Shown piece by piece: positions 44,219 to 57,126 of a stretch of 64,000 bases of DNA. The stretch is from NCBI GenBank assembly GCA_020080175.1, contig JAGHQL010000044.1, forward strand, positions 87,906 to 151,905. Direction: 5' to 3'. This stretch comes from Glutinoglossum americanum. Taxonomy: Eukaryota > Ascomycota > Geoglossomycetes > Geoglossales > Geoglossaceae. The translations under genes were made by a program, and so were the position numbers. Numbering within the stretch: position 1 is the first letter of the stretch; every line of letters begins with the position of its first letter. The notes beneath the pieces were generated by a model. It saw only the letters and a program-made list of their open reading frames with translations. It had not been told where the DNA came from and ran no database searches.

Positions 44219-47200
44219 CTACGCTTGTAGCGAGAATAAACTTGTATCAAACCCATTATGCGTTCCAAATGCGCCGTCATCTGGTATCTCCAGCCCCGAA
44301 TTCTCACCAAACGTCCTATCCCAGTCCATCTCAAAAACATCGCTCCCTCCTTTCTCAAGGCCTCCTTCCACGGACATGCCCTCAAATTCTGCACCCAAGC
44401 TCCCATCATAAATCCCGAAAGGGTTCCATGCTAACTCAGGGCCGCCGGATATGTTGATATTTAGAGCATCGTTCTCAGAGATATCACTGCTTCTGCTGCT
44501 CGTTGTCTCCTTACTAGAAGGTGTGAAAGCTGGTGTGGTGGATCGAACGTTCAGGAAGGCAGGGAATCCCTGCATTTTCTCAAGCCCTTCGAAGCATTGC
44601 AGGAGGTTTTGGGGCGAAATGCTGCTTTCGGCCCATGGTGTAGGCTGTGGGGTAGGCTGCTGCTCGAAAGTAGCTGGGTGATGTTCAGAGGATGGTTTTT
44701 CACTCTCTTCTTTGGCTGGCTTGCTGGTTGGACCTGGCCCGCCAACGGCAACGGAACTAGGGGTTGGAATCTTCGAATTCCCGAACTGTGGCGTTTTAAG
44801 GAGGGCTGAGGCAGGGGAACTAGATTGCTTTCCACCTGTATTTGACGTTTGGGTTGGTATTCTACCCAAAGGTGTTGCTACCGAAGCGGCAGGGGTTGCT
44901 TCTTGTTTCATCTTCGGGGTCTGATCTGTTCTTGAAGGCGCGACACCACTCTTCAGTGTGCCAGGGGGGCTAGTTCCCTTGCTCGAGTTATTCAAGGTCT
45001 CATTAGGAGTCTTTCTCATGCAATTCTTGTTCAAACCTAGACCGTCAGCCATTGACTCCAGGCAGAAGCCTAGAGGGTCCTTAATTTGGGGTGGTTCTGG
45101 TCCATGCATATCGGACTTATGCTTTGCGAGCTCAGCTGCCGTGTGGAATCCTTTGACGTGGAATGCGCACTCTCTGTTCGGACATTTATGCGAAGGTATG
45201 GCCTCTTGCGCGCTTTTTGCGTTATCGGTAGATTGCTGCTTCTTACTCTCTGGCGATGTGGCAAGTTTGGCAACCTGCGGAGAGCCAGAAGAGCCAGGGG
45301 TTGTTTTGGGTTGAACAGGTGTGGAGGCCGCGCTGTCGTTGCCTGCCTGATTCCCCTTTCGCCTTTTGTGATTCGGTAGCTTGAGCGCGTCCAGATTGAA
45401 TAGAGACTTTGGTCCATACGCTTGCGGCACCCCCTGAGGAGAAGAAGCGCCGATAGGGAAAGGAGGTTGAGCAGTGGTTGGGGCAGCGGGAGGCTGCTGA
45501 TGGCGGCTGTTTCTCTGTAGAGAATGCTGTCTGGCCGCCTGGAAAGCTTGCTGGTGCTGCTGCAAATTCGCAGCATTGAGAGGATGTGTCTGATCTTCGG
45601 CAGGCTGCTGGAAATCCTGTTGCGGTTTTTGTTGTTGGTTTGATGTTATCCGAGGCTGCTGTTTTGACGATTGATGAAGGATAACCATAACATAGTGGAA
45701 ATACTTCTTTAGCCTATCCTTTGCCGCGTCGAGTTCATCGAGGGTAATGGAGAACGCATCCTTGACATGAAATCTATTGTCCTGGAATTGCTGCAGTAAA
45801 AGTATTCGCTATTGGTCCATTAGTACTGTTGTGCTTCGGCAAGCATGCTTCACTCACCGTCTTTATCAGATCTTTGACAACTGATTCTTGACCCGTCATA
45901 GAAAAGAAGACAGGTATTGACTTTTCCATCCTATCCAGCATATCTGGGAGGTCGCGAAGCTTCTGGACCATAATCTGTTTCACCTCAGGACTCATATCAA
46001 TAACCGGACGTTCAACTGTCTTCTTAAGCTCTTCCTTCGCTATCTCTTTAAGCTTCGCTGCCTGGTCTGGCTTGCTGAGAGCACGGTTAGCCATGTCTTG
46101 ACTTTGGGAATTGTGCTCCGGATTATTTGCTGCTTGTTGCTGAGCTGCGCGGACTTGAGCTTCATATTGAGCCCTCTGCTGTGGGGTTAGTGCGGCAAAT
46201 TGCTCGGGTGTAATTCTCGTTGATCCGGGTCTATTTTGGGGTTGGTTTTGTTGCGAATGAGGCATAGATTGCTGCTGAGGTTGTTGTGGGTTGGGGTTCG
46301 ACACTTCAACGACGTCGTCGCTATTTGCTCGTTTCAGCCCCTTATGCTGCTGCTGAGCTGTAGCGACAGGCACCCCACCGCGTATTTGCATTTGCTGGCC
46401 CGTTCGCCCTGTTGCCGAGACAGCCTGTCCCCGGGAGTTCATATCGGCCGCCGTCTGTCGAGGGCCAGGGGGCTGTGACTGTGGTGGCTGCGGTGGTTGT
46501 TGTCCATGGCCTGCCTGAATTACTGTCCTCGACTTCAGTGTTTGCAATTGCGCACTATGTATTCCCTGCAAACTCCGAAGCTTATCCAAACTACCTGACG
46601 GCATATGTTGAGGGTTACGAGAGACCCATTCTTTGAGTTGGCCCCAAGATTTCACTTGATCAGGAATTTGTGAAGCCAGTTTCGAATTATTAGCATTAAG
46701 AATATTCCTTGGGAAGTCCGTAACGTCCATTTCCCTTAACCTCTCAGGCGTCAAGGTACTAAGGGCTGCGGCGACGCGCGCTTGGGCTGAAGTCTTGTGC
46801 AGGGCCTGTTGTTCTGGTGTCCCTCCTGGCATCCGCAGAGGCGCAGACGGCGGTCCCGTATTAAAATTGGGGATAGGCGTAGGCGTAAAGGTGCTCATGG
46901 CTGTTGGTGGCTGGAGCGGCATACTTTGCGCAGACATATTTGTTCCGATTTGTGGTGTCTGCGATGTAGAAATGGAACCTGGAGGCACCTGCGGTCTAGG
47001 TTGTTGGCCCTGAAAAGCCTGCTGTTGCTGCGCGTTATGTGCCGACAATTTGGCAAGTGTCTGCCTAAATTCATTTTCAGACATTTGGGAAAGCTGCTGC
47101 CTGAGAGCTAGTGGTATGTTTGATGGGATCATCTGATTTCGCTGTGAGGGAGTAGCCATTTGAGGGTTACCTACGGGGCCGGGCCGTTGCTGGGTCTGTT

Positions 47201-49327
47201 GAGGTGGCGCCTGAGAGAATCGCAGATCAGATTGCTGTTGACCCGGTTGAGGCAAACCGTGCTGGGGTCTTTGTTGTGGGGTCCTTTGATCGGGTTGCTG
47301 CTGCCCTGGGGGCCGGAGAGGCTGGTTTAGAGCGGGCATCGCAGCTCCTTGTGGTGGGCGCTGCCCAATCTGCGGAACTTTGGGCTGAAGCTGCGTCTGT
47401 ACCGTACTTGCCTGCGCTTGAACCTGTACTTGTTGTGATCGCGCTTGCGCCTTGGCAGCCTCTCGCGCCCTCTCTTGCTGTACTTGCTGGGTATGTAGCA
47501 TTTGTTGTTGCTGCGGTATGGTATTCGCCATTGGCATTGCTCTGCCAACTCCAGCTTGACCCTGCTGTCCGGGCTGGAGTTGGCCCATTGGTCCTGGAAA
47601 CCCCGTCATCTGTTGTGGAGAGACCCTCGAATTGTTGCTCGCTGGAACAACCAACTGCCCAGCCTCTTGAGACCTCACCGCCTCCGCCTGCTGCTGGTCA
47701 ATGAAGTCTACCATACTTCCCCGAAATGGTTCAACCGCTTGTTGGCTTTGACCACCCATCATAACTTGGGATATCGGGCGTTGCTGTCCAGTAATTCCTT
47801 GCATCAGCGGCGTGCCCTGACCCTGTTGCTGGGCGGCGAATTGGGCCTTCCTCAGCTTGAAGTTTTTTAATGCGGAGTTACGGAAAAAGTAATGTAAGGG
47901 ATCTATGCCCTGCTTCTCAAGCGCTTCTCTTTGCTGCTGTGACATTTTCTGAAGGTTCGCCCTAATCCTTGCTAAATCCTCCTTTGGTGTGTTGCTTGCC
48001 ATTCTTTGAGCCTCTTGGTTGATCTGAATATGCTCATGTGGGGTGATAGTGATATTGGCTATATTCCGGGGATGTTGTTGGAGCTGCCGTATTTGTTGGA
48101 GTGGCTGTTGTTGGGAGAGATTTTGGGAGCTCTGGTTTTCCATGGCCATTGACATTTGCTGTTGCGCCCGAATTGCTGCCTGTTGAGCGGCTTGTTGATT
48201 TAGGTTCTGCTGGTTCTGCTGGTTCTGCTGTAGCTGCTGGCGCTGCAAGTGAAGTTGCTGCAGCTGTTGTTGCTGCTGGTGGTGGCTCTGCCGGGCTAAG
48301 AGGTTCCTCTGCTGTTCATTCACCTGCGACCGAAGAATCAGGCTTTTAATCTGGTCATCGGACATGTTTTGGGCCCCCGCTGGGAGTTTCGCCCTCATAG
48401 TCTGAACCTCCTGCGGAGTAGGGGCGCCCACAGAGTAAGGGACACCAGGCCTTTGTGAAGACACCTGCTGCCCCATCTGGGCCATTTGTAGCTGTATTCC
48501 TGGCGGGACCATTTGTGCTTGAGGCGCTTGACCTGGCACTGAGCCCGAAGGGGTTGGGTCTGATGCCTGCTGGCCTTGGTGCGCTAAGTTTCGTTGCATT
48601 TGCATCTGCTGTTGTTGTACAGGAAGCTGCGAAGCCTGCATCTGCTGCTGGAGCTGGTGCGGGAAACCCTGTTGGAACGGACCCTGGCCTGGCATTACCC
48701 CCTGGACGCCGTGTTGAGCCATCATACCCATCTGCAAAGCTTGGGCGTTCTGAGCACTTCGTTGTGCATTTTGTTGATCCTGTTGTTGTTTTCGGGCGTT
48801 TTGCATGTGTACAAGCTTGTCCTTTAGTTTGGTCTCGTATTGATTCTGCGAGAGTTAGACAATACCCGAAAGAGGACACTGGGATTAGAGGAATACCTTG
48901 TCTGTAGCGTCGTCAAAGGCCTTTTGCTCGAAGTTGATCGCAACGCTGACAGAATCTCGAGGGTCTATGTCTGGCTTGATCAGACGAAGCGAACCTACTC
49001 TGTGGCGACAAAGAAATATTCACCGTCAGCACTCCTTCAGGGCGGAGAAGAGGGTTGTGCGGGGTGGTTCTTCGGGACCGACGCCCGCAAATCCAAAGTA
49101 GCCATCTCCTTCAAACAAACTTCTAGAGACCAAAGAGCAGGGGACACGAACAGGTTCAGCACTTTCACTCCCCGTTCGCTTATTTGCACTTGTGATTGCC
49201 ATCCTTGCGAATTGTTATGTCTTTTCAACGACTGTAATATCAACTGTTGAACCTGGGCCATGTTCGTTCTTGGTCCTGGCGGGGTCACTCCACCGCCTGG
49301 TATGCCCTGAAAACCGGCGGAACTCAT
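44219..49327 (-). CDS. MED15: Mediator complex subunit 15 (fungal Med15/Gal11)
   Basis: Four exons (49,327-49,152; 48,999-48,897; 48,845-45,858; 45,790-44,219) give about 1,612 residues. Residues about 20-100 form the KIX-like activator-binding domain: VQQLILQSLKRHNNSQGWQ, then VGSLRLIKPDIDPRDS and VAINFEQKAFDDATDK across exon joins. A very long Gln-rich region follows, and then the fungal Med15 core (LKEIAKEELKKTVERPVIDM, LDRMEKSIPVFF, FSITLDELDAAKDRLKKYF). Near residues 1290-1320 is a C2H2-like segment (HKCPNRECAF ... HKSDMH). Med15 is a tail subunit that receives activator signals and passes them to RNA polymerase II. CAG/CAA tracts make antisense frames long but meaningless. Confidence 0.92.
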
Positions 49328-51347
49328 GATGGAGGTCGGACGAGACTGAGGCTCAGTGAGCGAGCCCAGTGGGGGATAGAAAGAGGGAGCCGCTGAGTTG
49401 GGGTCAGCGACCCTCCTGGCATAGAATGTCCGTTAACGTTTCCAAGGTCTCGATTGTCAAGGGAATTCCAGTATTCGGGCTTTCGGGGAGATGAGAGGAT
49501 GAGAGGATGAGAGAGTGTGTATGAGAATATTTTCAGCGGTTCAAGTTCTGCAATGCCAGCTGCGCACACCCACACACCATAAGCCTTATGCGTCACCTAC
49601 TCGTGCAAATGCGCCCGATGGGTGGACCCAGAGGGGCGGTCGCCGATAGCCCCAGATTTGTACTCACAACCAGACCGTCTTGTTAACAGCCTCCTCTCTT
49701 CCTAGCTGATCCCGCGGCTGAGTCTGACGGTGAAATTTCTTTAAATGACTTGACTATGCTGGTCTAGGTGAACTCGGACACACACCACAAACTTCGAGAG
49801 ATGCCTAATCTGCTTTCGGTGATGGGCTTGTCCACTGAGGTAATGGTTACTGTCTGGTGAGGCGGGACGTGTGGTGACCCGAACAGCACATCCAAGCCCT
49901 CTCGTCGTACAGGCGTAAATCTCGCAGACTAAAATGGTGAGCTTATCCGGAGTGGGTGTGGGCGGTGAAAAGCAGGTAGGTTTCGATCCAAAGGTGCGTG
50001 TTGTTCGCTTCGGTTAATAAAGAAGTAAGGCACCGCAAAAAAAGAGAATGGTGACCGATAAAACTCAGATGGCCGACCATGAGAGATGCTGCGAGAATGC
50101 AGTGAGAGAAGTGCAGTTGTGTTAGTAATGTCAAATGTTTCACCTCGCTGTTCCAGAGAGCAGCAGCATACGAAAGATTATGTGGGGAGGTTAGCGCTTG
50201 GGGAATGCCAGGAAGAGTATAAGTTGCTCTAGGGTCAATATACTCCGTACTGCTGGTTTCCTAGTACTAATATCCTACTATCGGCTCCAGCTTGATGTCC
50301 CAGCACACTCCGTTTTGGGCTTGGCGGGCGATCCCTTGCCCTTCAGATTTAAGACACGACAAATAGAGACGCAGATAACCGTCGGAGAGCCGTTTCATGT
50401 CTTTACCTTGGTTCTACGCATCAGCTACCTAGGTTCGATGACACCAGCCACTGGGAGCGACTGTTCTCTATTGTATGTACGTAGAATCTTCGCAGCTGTG
50501 AAGCGCCTCGCCTCTTAATTTGTTTTCGCACCATATGGTGGCCCAAGTGCTGGCTTGGCATTTCCAGTGTTATGCTGTGGTTAATAATGCTTCTCTATCC
50601 GTATTATACAAAGGATAATATTAAGAATGCGATAGAGTCGCATTGGATTTCTCCTGCGCGATGCTGGGCAATTCAACCTCAGTGCCGATGGGGCAGAGCT
50701 TTATGCACGCCTGAACACGCCCACATAATATAAGCTCATTTCTGTCCGGAAAGCAACTTAACACTGATTGGAGCCTACCGCTGGCTTAGCTCGGATGTTG
50801 GCGCCAAATTGTATAGAATTGGTCCTCTAACGGTAGTCACCCAAACGATCAATTTCAACCGGCGTAGGGGACTGGAGGGCGCCTGCGAATAGATATATTC
50901 ACATTCCAACTGTAAGCTGCTGATATCTGTGGACGACTGCAATTAGAATGCGAGGCATTGAGTTCTTAGTGTTTTCGCCACATCCCACCATCATAGCACC
51001 AGGACCTCTATTGCACTACTGGAGAAGATAGCTCTGGCCTTCTCGGGAGTTTTGATGCAGACATTCCCGCTTGCTACCGGTGCGTAGTCTAAAATAAATA
51101 ACAAATTCCCAAAAAAATATACGTTCGAAAAAGATACATGGCCGTTGCCGCTTTAAGTAAGTGCGAAGACGCCAGGACGGAAGTGCCGGAGTGAAACAAG
51201 CTTCATGGCAATTGCAGTCAATGATGCAGCCCCTCATCGACAAACCCATCAACAAACAGATCAAACAGATCGGAGAGCAAAGGATTCCCGGTTGGCAACC
51301 GTGTTCTGGAGGCATCTTGGGCCTTCTATGACCACTAGTCATATCAG
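49328..51347. promoter_or_regulatory. Divergent upstream region of MED15 and the LMBR1 gene
   Basis: About 2 kb between divergent starts. A GATGAGAGGATGAGA repeat lies at 49,490-49,515, just upstream of MED15. All open frames are short and unrecognised. It presumably contains the two promoters and 5' leaders. Confidence 0.4.
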
Positions 51348-53556
51348 ATGACTCCATCGGTTCGCACCCATGCCTCAATGGCGGAAGCAGCATCAATAGT
51401 TGTTGCGGAGTCGACACATGTGGGCTCCGGCATCTTCTCCTGCGCAGCCTTGCTTGTTATATCCCTTCTTGTTGTTCTTCTGCTGAGATACTTCCTCCCA
51501 CTTCGAACGACGCCCGCATATCTCCTTGCGCCAATATTCCTAGCTCTGGCTCTTCCCGCCAGCATTATACTTCTAGTTCCAATAGATCTTGCATCGAGCG
51601 CTGGGACAAATCCTAGTGGCCCTAGAGGAATATGGCTACCGGAAGGTGTTCTATTGGTCGCATGGAGGGTTGCATACTGGCTTTGCTTTGCATTGACATG
51701 GTGGGTGATCTTTTATCGCCCTGCGGCCTGCCGTCACCGGATTCTCTGCTGATGAATTTTTAAGGGTAATCTTACCCGTACTTCAGTACTACTCTGACTC
51801 TGGCTATCGATCTCCCAAAGAGCGCTTTTTTTATTCCCTCCGTCAGAATGGCCGCTACCAACTCTATGTTTTCGGTTCTGGCGCTATTGGCCTCGTATAC
51901 TTTTTTATCCAGTCCGGTGTCCGTCTAACCTCGATCAAAGCTCTAGTGATGGCATTAGCATACTGCTGGGGCCTCGTCTTGGCCATTTATCTGATGGGCC
52001 ATGGTCTTGTTGCAGTGCCGAGGAGATTCTTTCACAATGCTAGTATTAGTGGAAAGCTTAGGCGATTGCAACACAAGGCCCCGGAAATCCATGACAAACT
52101 AACAGATGCGATACACGATCTGGAGGAGTTGGAACTGCAGGTGATCCATCTCCGGCAGCGGAGGGGTGGAACTTCTCGCGAATTTCAAGAGTGGATCGAT
52201 GATCTTGGGGATATCATAGGTCTCAACAACAGAAGCCGCGAGCTGCCGAACCTCAGCCCACAGATTGAGCCATCAATTCCTACGGTTATCACCGTACGAT
52301 ATCTCGCGGAGTTGACTATGAGGCTAAAACAAGCACGGCATAAACGTTTACGATTTGTTGACGCCTGGGACCGTCTAGTCCAAGACGCAGCAAACACACA
52401 GGCAATTTTAGACTCTGGGGCGTCAAAGCGATTAGAGTTTAGCAGAGCCCCACCTCATGCATCAATATGGGAACGTTACACCCTATTGACGCCCTACACT
52501 CGATATGTGCTTTATTTCCACGTCCTCCCAATTAACAGTTATTTTCTTGGCTTGGTTCACTCGCTAGGCTCAATCTGTGTTATATGGTCCGAACTTGTGA
52601 AGATAGGTGATCCAAAATTGTCACTCATCGGCCTGACAGTTGTCCATCACACAAGTAGTGATAGAGGCCAGATTAGCTTTGGAGGCCAGGTGATGGCTGC
52701 AGGGTGGATTCTCTATATGTGTGCCTCTGCTCTTACTAGTGTCAGTGATGCTAAGGTCTGGGGCGACCGGGCTTTGGTACGGCGGAATACATATGGAGAA
52801 AGCGCTTGTTGGTATGCATCTCAGATCGCAAAACTCACCGTGCCCCTCGCATACAATTTCGTCACTCTTCTCCCACCACCGATTTATCGGAATACAACAT
52901 TTTATAACTTCCTCGGCCGTCTCATCAATCTCACGCCTCTAGGTACCGGGTTCGATCACATCTTCCCCATGTTCATCCTCATCCCCGTACTTGCTACTCT
53001 GTTTAACCTGTATGGCAAGGTTGAAAATCTGCTTGGTTTTGGCATGATTGAGAACGAGAGTATGGAGGATGAGTTGGTTGGCGGCGTTGGCGGATGGCGT
53101 GAAGGTCGCGACCTGATCGAGCGTGAGCTCAGCGGGGATTCTTTCGTCAATGGACGCTTTTCCATCCTCTCTCGCACCGATAGGATATTCCCACCACCGT
53201 TGACTGGTGCTGGCGGTGTTGTTCCTAGTACTGCTATCAAGGCACGCAATAGTGTTGCCGTCAGTACCTCAGCTTCGGCGAGTCGAACCGCACAAAGTAG
53301 CCGGCCCCTCCGACCCCTTCCCTCAACTGAGGATTCTATCCCGGAAGGAGAATCATTCTTGGCAGACTTTGCACACCGTGTACGCAACACATTTGATACC
53401 GTTGACGCACCCAGGTGGGTGAAAGGTATGAAGCGGCCAAAGTGGATGAGTATTATGGATGGAGACGGTGAGGAGAGGGAGAATTCAAGTTTCGTGAGTC
53501 GGTATGGAAGATGGTTTGGAGGTAGACCCACAGATGGGAGGGTGAGATTATCATAA
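51348..53556 (+). CDS. LMBR1-domain membrane protein
   Basis: Two exons (51,348-51,700 and 51,765-53,556) give up to 714 residues. About nine hydrophobic spans are present, with the LMBR1 landmarks FLAPIFLALALPASI-like early spans, YYSDSGYRSPKERFFYSLRQ and YCWGLVLAIYLMGHGLVAVPRRF. A central coiled coil (DAIHDLEELELQV) and a late block of spans (LINLTPLGTGFDHIFPMF) follow. LMBR1 proteins include lipocalin-receptor-like and vitamin B12 lysosomal proteins (LMBD1). The role in fungi is unclear. The Ser-rich tail is cytoplasmic in most predictions for the family. A second ATG at 51,378 would remove ten residues and is equally plausible. Confidence 0.88.
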
Positions 53557-53855
53557 ATATTTTGGATATAGATCCTCTGATATTTTGGTCACCGGTCTGT
53601 GGACCAATACGACAATGGAGTTCTTCTACTTGGTCCTTTTTGGTTTCGCTGTATAGAGCTGATTCCGGGAGGGCATTCTGTGAAGACACTATCCGTCAAG
53701 TTGAACTCCTGGAACTGTTGCACCTTATTATTCTAATTAACCCTAGTAACGTGATTTGCTATTTGCGTTCAAACCACCGACCTTAAAGATCTACTGCGAC
53801 TAGCCGACAACATCTCTAGTCTTTGGAGAAACTGCACACTTTATTGGTCATAGCC

Positions 53856-55654
53856 ATGAGAAAATACTTGAATAGAGTAGAGTCGGCGTTAGCGAGCCAG
53901 GGAGACAGGCATTTGGGGGTGCGAGACCCAAGGAACAAAAGGCCCTAGAACGGAATGATTCGCCATCAACCATCCAACCGACATCACGGCTAGAAATCCT
54001 ACGCTATAGGTACCATCACGGAACGAATCTCGGCTCTATCTTTGTTTTAGAACAGTGGTTCTCTCTAAGCATGTTTATAGACGGGGCTGGAAGCGGAAGT
54101 GAATTGGATGCCGTTAATGCGTGAATGCTATTGATGATGAGATCCGAGTTCCTTAGCTAACTATGGAAAACGAATTAGGTCATTGCGACAAAGCGGACTC
54201 ATTGCAACTAGACAGAAATGGGAGGATCATTGGAATACTGCTGTTTCCGACTCCGACTGGGATTGGCTTGTAAATTCCGCACATTGTATACTCAACTTAT
54301 TCCTTATGCTACTGAGGGGGGCTCCGGGAAAGATGGTTGACAGTCGTGCAGGCACGACTATCCGTCTTCCCATCGGCTATTTTAATCTTGGACCGGCTTA
54401 CTGTTCCGGCACGCCATTTGATGGCCAACCTGCCCTAGTGTACGCCGATGCTTGGGCCATTATCAAAACTTTCGTCTCTAAGACCCAGTCACACGGAATT
54501 GGCGTTTTAATAGATCTACATGCTCTCCCTGGCGGTGCGAATGGCAGCGCTCATTCCGGAACACCATCTAGCCAAGCTGCACTTTGGGATAATCCGGCCA
54601 ACCTGGCCTTATCACAGAAATGTCTCATGTTCATCGCGTAAGAGGTTCACTCAGCTAGCGAGCTAAAAGATGGCGTAGTAGGATTGGAACTGTGCAACGA
54701 GGCTGTGACCAACGCACCTGGTATGTATGGCTGGTACGACTCCGTGATAACCGCCGTTGGTCAATTTAATCCATCACTTCCTATCTACATACCGGACGCT
54801 TGGAACCTACCTTCCGGCATTAGCTATACTGATAGTGAAGGCTCGTTGAAAACCGGCAGTGCTAATCCAGTCATCATTGATACTCACAAATACTATTGTT
54901 TTTCGGAACGAGATAAGCAGCAGTCCCCGCAGCAGATCATTGCTCGTATAGCTAAGGAACTTGGAGAATTAGATGGACACGATGGGAGCGTGGTAGATCA
55001 CGGTGCCACCCAAGTGGTTGTTGGGGAGTACAGCTGCGTTTTGGATAACCAATCGCGGTTAATAGTAGATCCCAGTCAGCGTGCTAGGCTTCTCAGCCAG
55101 TTTGGACAAGCACAAATTAAGAGGTGGCAGCAACGGTCTAGTGAGTGCTACTTCTGGACATATAAGATGGTTTGTTGCTCCGAGGATCTCAAGTGAACCG
55201 TCTTTTCACCAGCTCGTAGGACTGGATGGATGGCGGCGAATGGGGGCTTTCGCAGCATACTAAGTTTTCCAACATCACACCGCCTACCTATCTTACTCTC
55301 CGAGAGGACCAAGTTCGGGCCAAAATCGCCGATGCGTGGAAGAGCCAAAATCTAGCTAGGGGCGACGCTCAAACTGCGCACAACCTGTATTTGGATCAGC
55401 GCGCCCCCAGAATTCGGATGGAGCACTGGCGATTTGGCACCGGCTGGGACATAGGATTCTCGGATGCGCTCTCCTTTTTTGAGACGCGTGTATCTGGTGT
55501 TCTTCCTGGAACTGGTGCGGATAAGATCGGTATGTTGGATATCTGGGTCAAAAAGCGTATCATTGAGAGTGGGCAAGGGGGCCAGTATCTTTGGGAATTT
55601 GAACAGGGGCTTCGTCAGGGTGTTTCAGATTTCTACCGGCTAACCAATGTGTGA
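53856..55654 (+). pseudogene. GH5 exo-beta-1,3-glucanase-like gene with nonsense mutation
   Basis: Recognisable exons are about 53,970-54,120, 54,179-54,285, 54,352-55,169 and 55,220-55,654. They show the GH5 glucanase order: YHHGTNLGSIFVLEQW, TTIRLPIGYF, IGVLIDLHALPGG, GLELCNEA (acid/base Glu), IDTHKYYCF, VVGEYSC (nucleophile Glu) and YFWTYKMDW. Two defects break it. An in-frame TAA at 54,639-54,641 stands where the sequence on both sides is in one frame, consistent with CAA-to-TAA. At the N-terminus a plausible start (ATG 53,856, MRKYLNRVESAL) is out of frame with the conserved exon and no clean intron fixes it. Both catalytic glutamates persist, so decay is recent. Cell-wall glucan remodelling would be the former role. 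Confidence 0.8.
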
Positions 55655-55843
55655 GGACCGGGTTCCCAAAGTCAACTAATAAGATAGGAGTCAATGTTTA
55701 TTGTTCTCTGGTCACACTCACATTGGGTCCGCATACATCAGCAGACCCGACTCGTACATGAGGTCTTAGCTCATTGGGCCTCTCCCCTTGAGTTTACACA
55801 AAGGCTTCAAAGTACCAAATGCTTATTTGCTTTGGCGGCAGCT

Positions 55844-56161
55844 CTAACTCCGCCCTCGCCATTTAACTTTCCTCTCCTTAAATGCTCCCATTTCAGCGAG
55901 AAGCCTCTCCATTGGCATCATCCCCTCGTACGACTCTTCCTTGCCCAATACCCGATCGAGGCCGAGACTCTTAGCAGCGGCTCTTAATTTAGAGGACTGC
56001 TGGCGAGACCCCTTGCTCATGTCAGCGCAGAGACGATCGTTTTCAGAGAGATTTCGGCGTGTGAGAGGAAGGGCGGGTGGAGCATGTGTCTCCTTCGAAC
56101 GGCTGAGATAATTCAGGTCCTTGTGTCTAGCTTCGCCAGGGAGGGCGCCATGACGTAACAT
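55844..56161 (-). CDS. Hypothetical small protein or terminal exon
   Basis: A 105-codon frame with a charged, helical C-terminal part (KLRAAAKSLGLDRVLGKEES, then MMPMERLLAEMGAF). The composition looks protein-like, and the initial ATG follows an AG, so this may be the last exon of a gene extending right. No upstream exon or domain is recognised. Confidence 0.35.
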   Translation of the reverse strand: MLRHGALPGEARHKDLNYLSRSKETHAPPALPLTRRNLSENDRLCADMSKGSRQQSSKLRAAAKSLGLDRVLGKEESYEGMMPMERLLAEMGAFKERKVKWRGRS

Positions 56162-57126
56162 CTTAGGGCTTTCCGCCCTATCAGCAAAGTCGAAGACCCT
56201 CTCGCTTTCAGCTATATCAGTTATGGACCATGCTTACAGTTCTAAAGTTGGCAACCCTTCTGGACGGGGGGCGTCAATATCACCATTCCCTGACAGAGAG
56301 GGGTCCATGATCTATGCTCCAATAACGAATACTGATAGAGCGGATGCTTGTCCCAGTGCAACTCGTAGGGGTGAGAGTACTATATAGCGGAGGGGAGGAT
56401 GGACTCGCCTTCGCAGGCCAGAATACCATTTGGTAGAGCATTAATATAGTCGGCAGAGCCAAGAGTAGATTCCTAAGACACGCCATTATAGTTGAAGAAG
56501 TCAAACCGGGCAAGGCTAGTCACAACTAGTCCTTTGATACCAGACCCACGAGAGCATCGCAGCAATGGTGCACTTTTGCAAGTAGAGAGACTAGACATCC
56601 CTGAATGGGGCAGTGGGATACTGTATCCGGGATCAAGGCCAAAAGATGATATCTGAATTCCTGTTTTCGCAAAATTAGCGCAACGGAGTACAATTCCCAC
56701 ATACGCCACTAGCTAAAGCAGTTTCTAGGATTCGCCAAGAGAACCCTCCTAAAATGCTAAAGAGACTATTGGTCGCCCTACAATGACCCAAAGGCCAGCA
56801 AAGCTGCAACGTAGTGAAAAAAAAGTGCATTGTCAAGCCACGAATCGGAATCGCTGCAGGAAGAGCCTCCCACTGCACTTTCTAGGCCGGACCGGCAGGG
56901 AGCGCTCCGCGATGCATACCGCTGCATGTGCACGCTGATGTAAAGCTACATTACCCTATGAAGTATCAATTTATATCACATTCGGCCTCATGATACTTCA
57001 ATATCCTCTTGTCGAGTGCACTTTTATATCGCGGTCAGCGTGGACTGCGCTCCCGCGCCGAGACGTTTCCTTCCTCCCTTTGCACTCGAATACTACCCCC
57101 CGTCGGTAATTGCAAATTTTGCATTG
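56162..57126. other. Intergenic region upstream of the Clr5 gene
   Basis: Only short frames of no recognisable content on either strand. No repeat was identified. Confidence 0.4.

Noticed and set aside
46236-48907. Several plus-strand and alternate-frame ORFs within MED15
   Set aside because: They are shadows of CAG/CAA-rich coding sequence. The minus-strand frame has clear Med15 motifs and spliced continuity.
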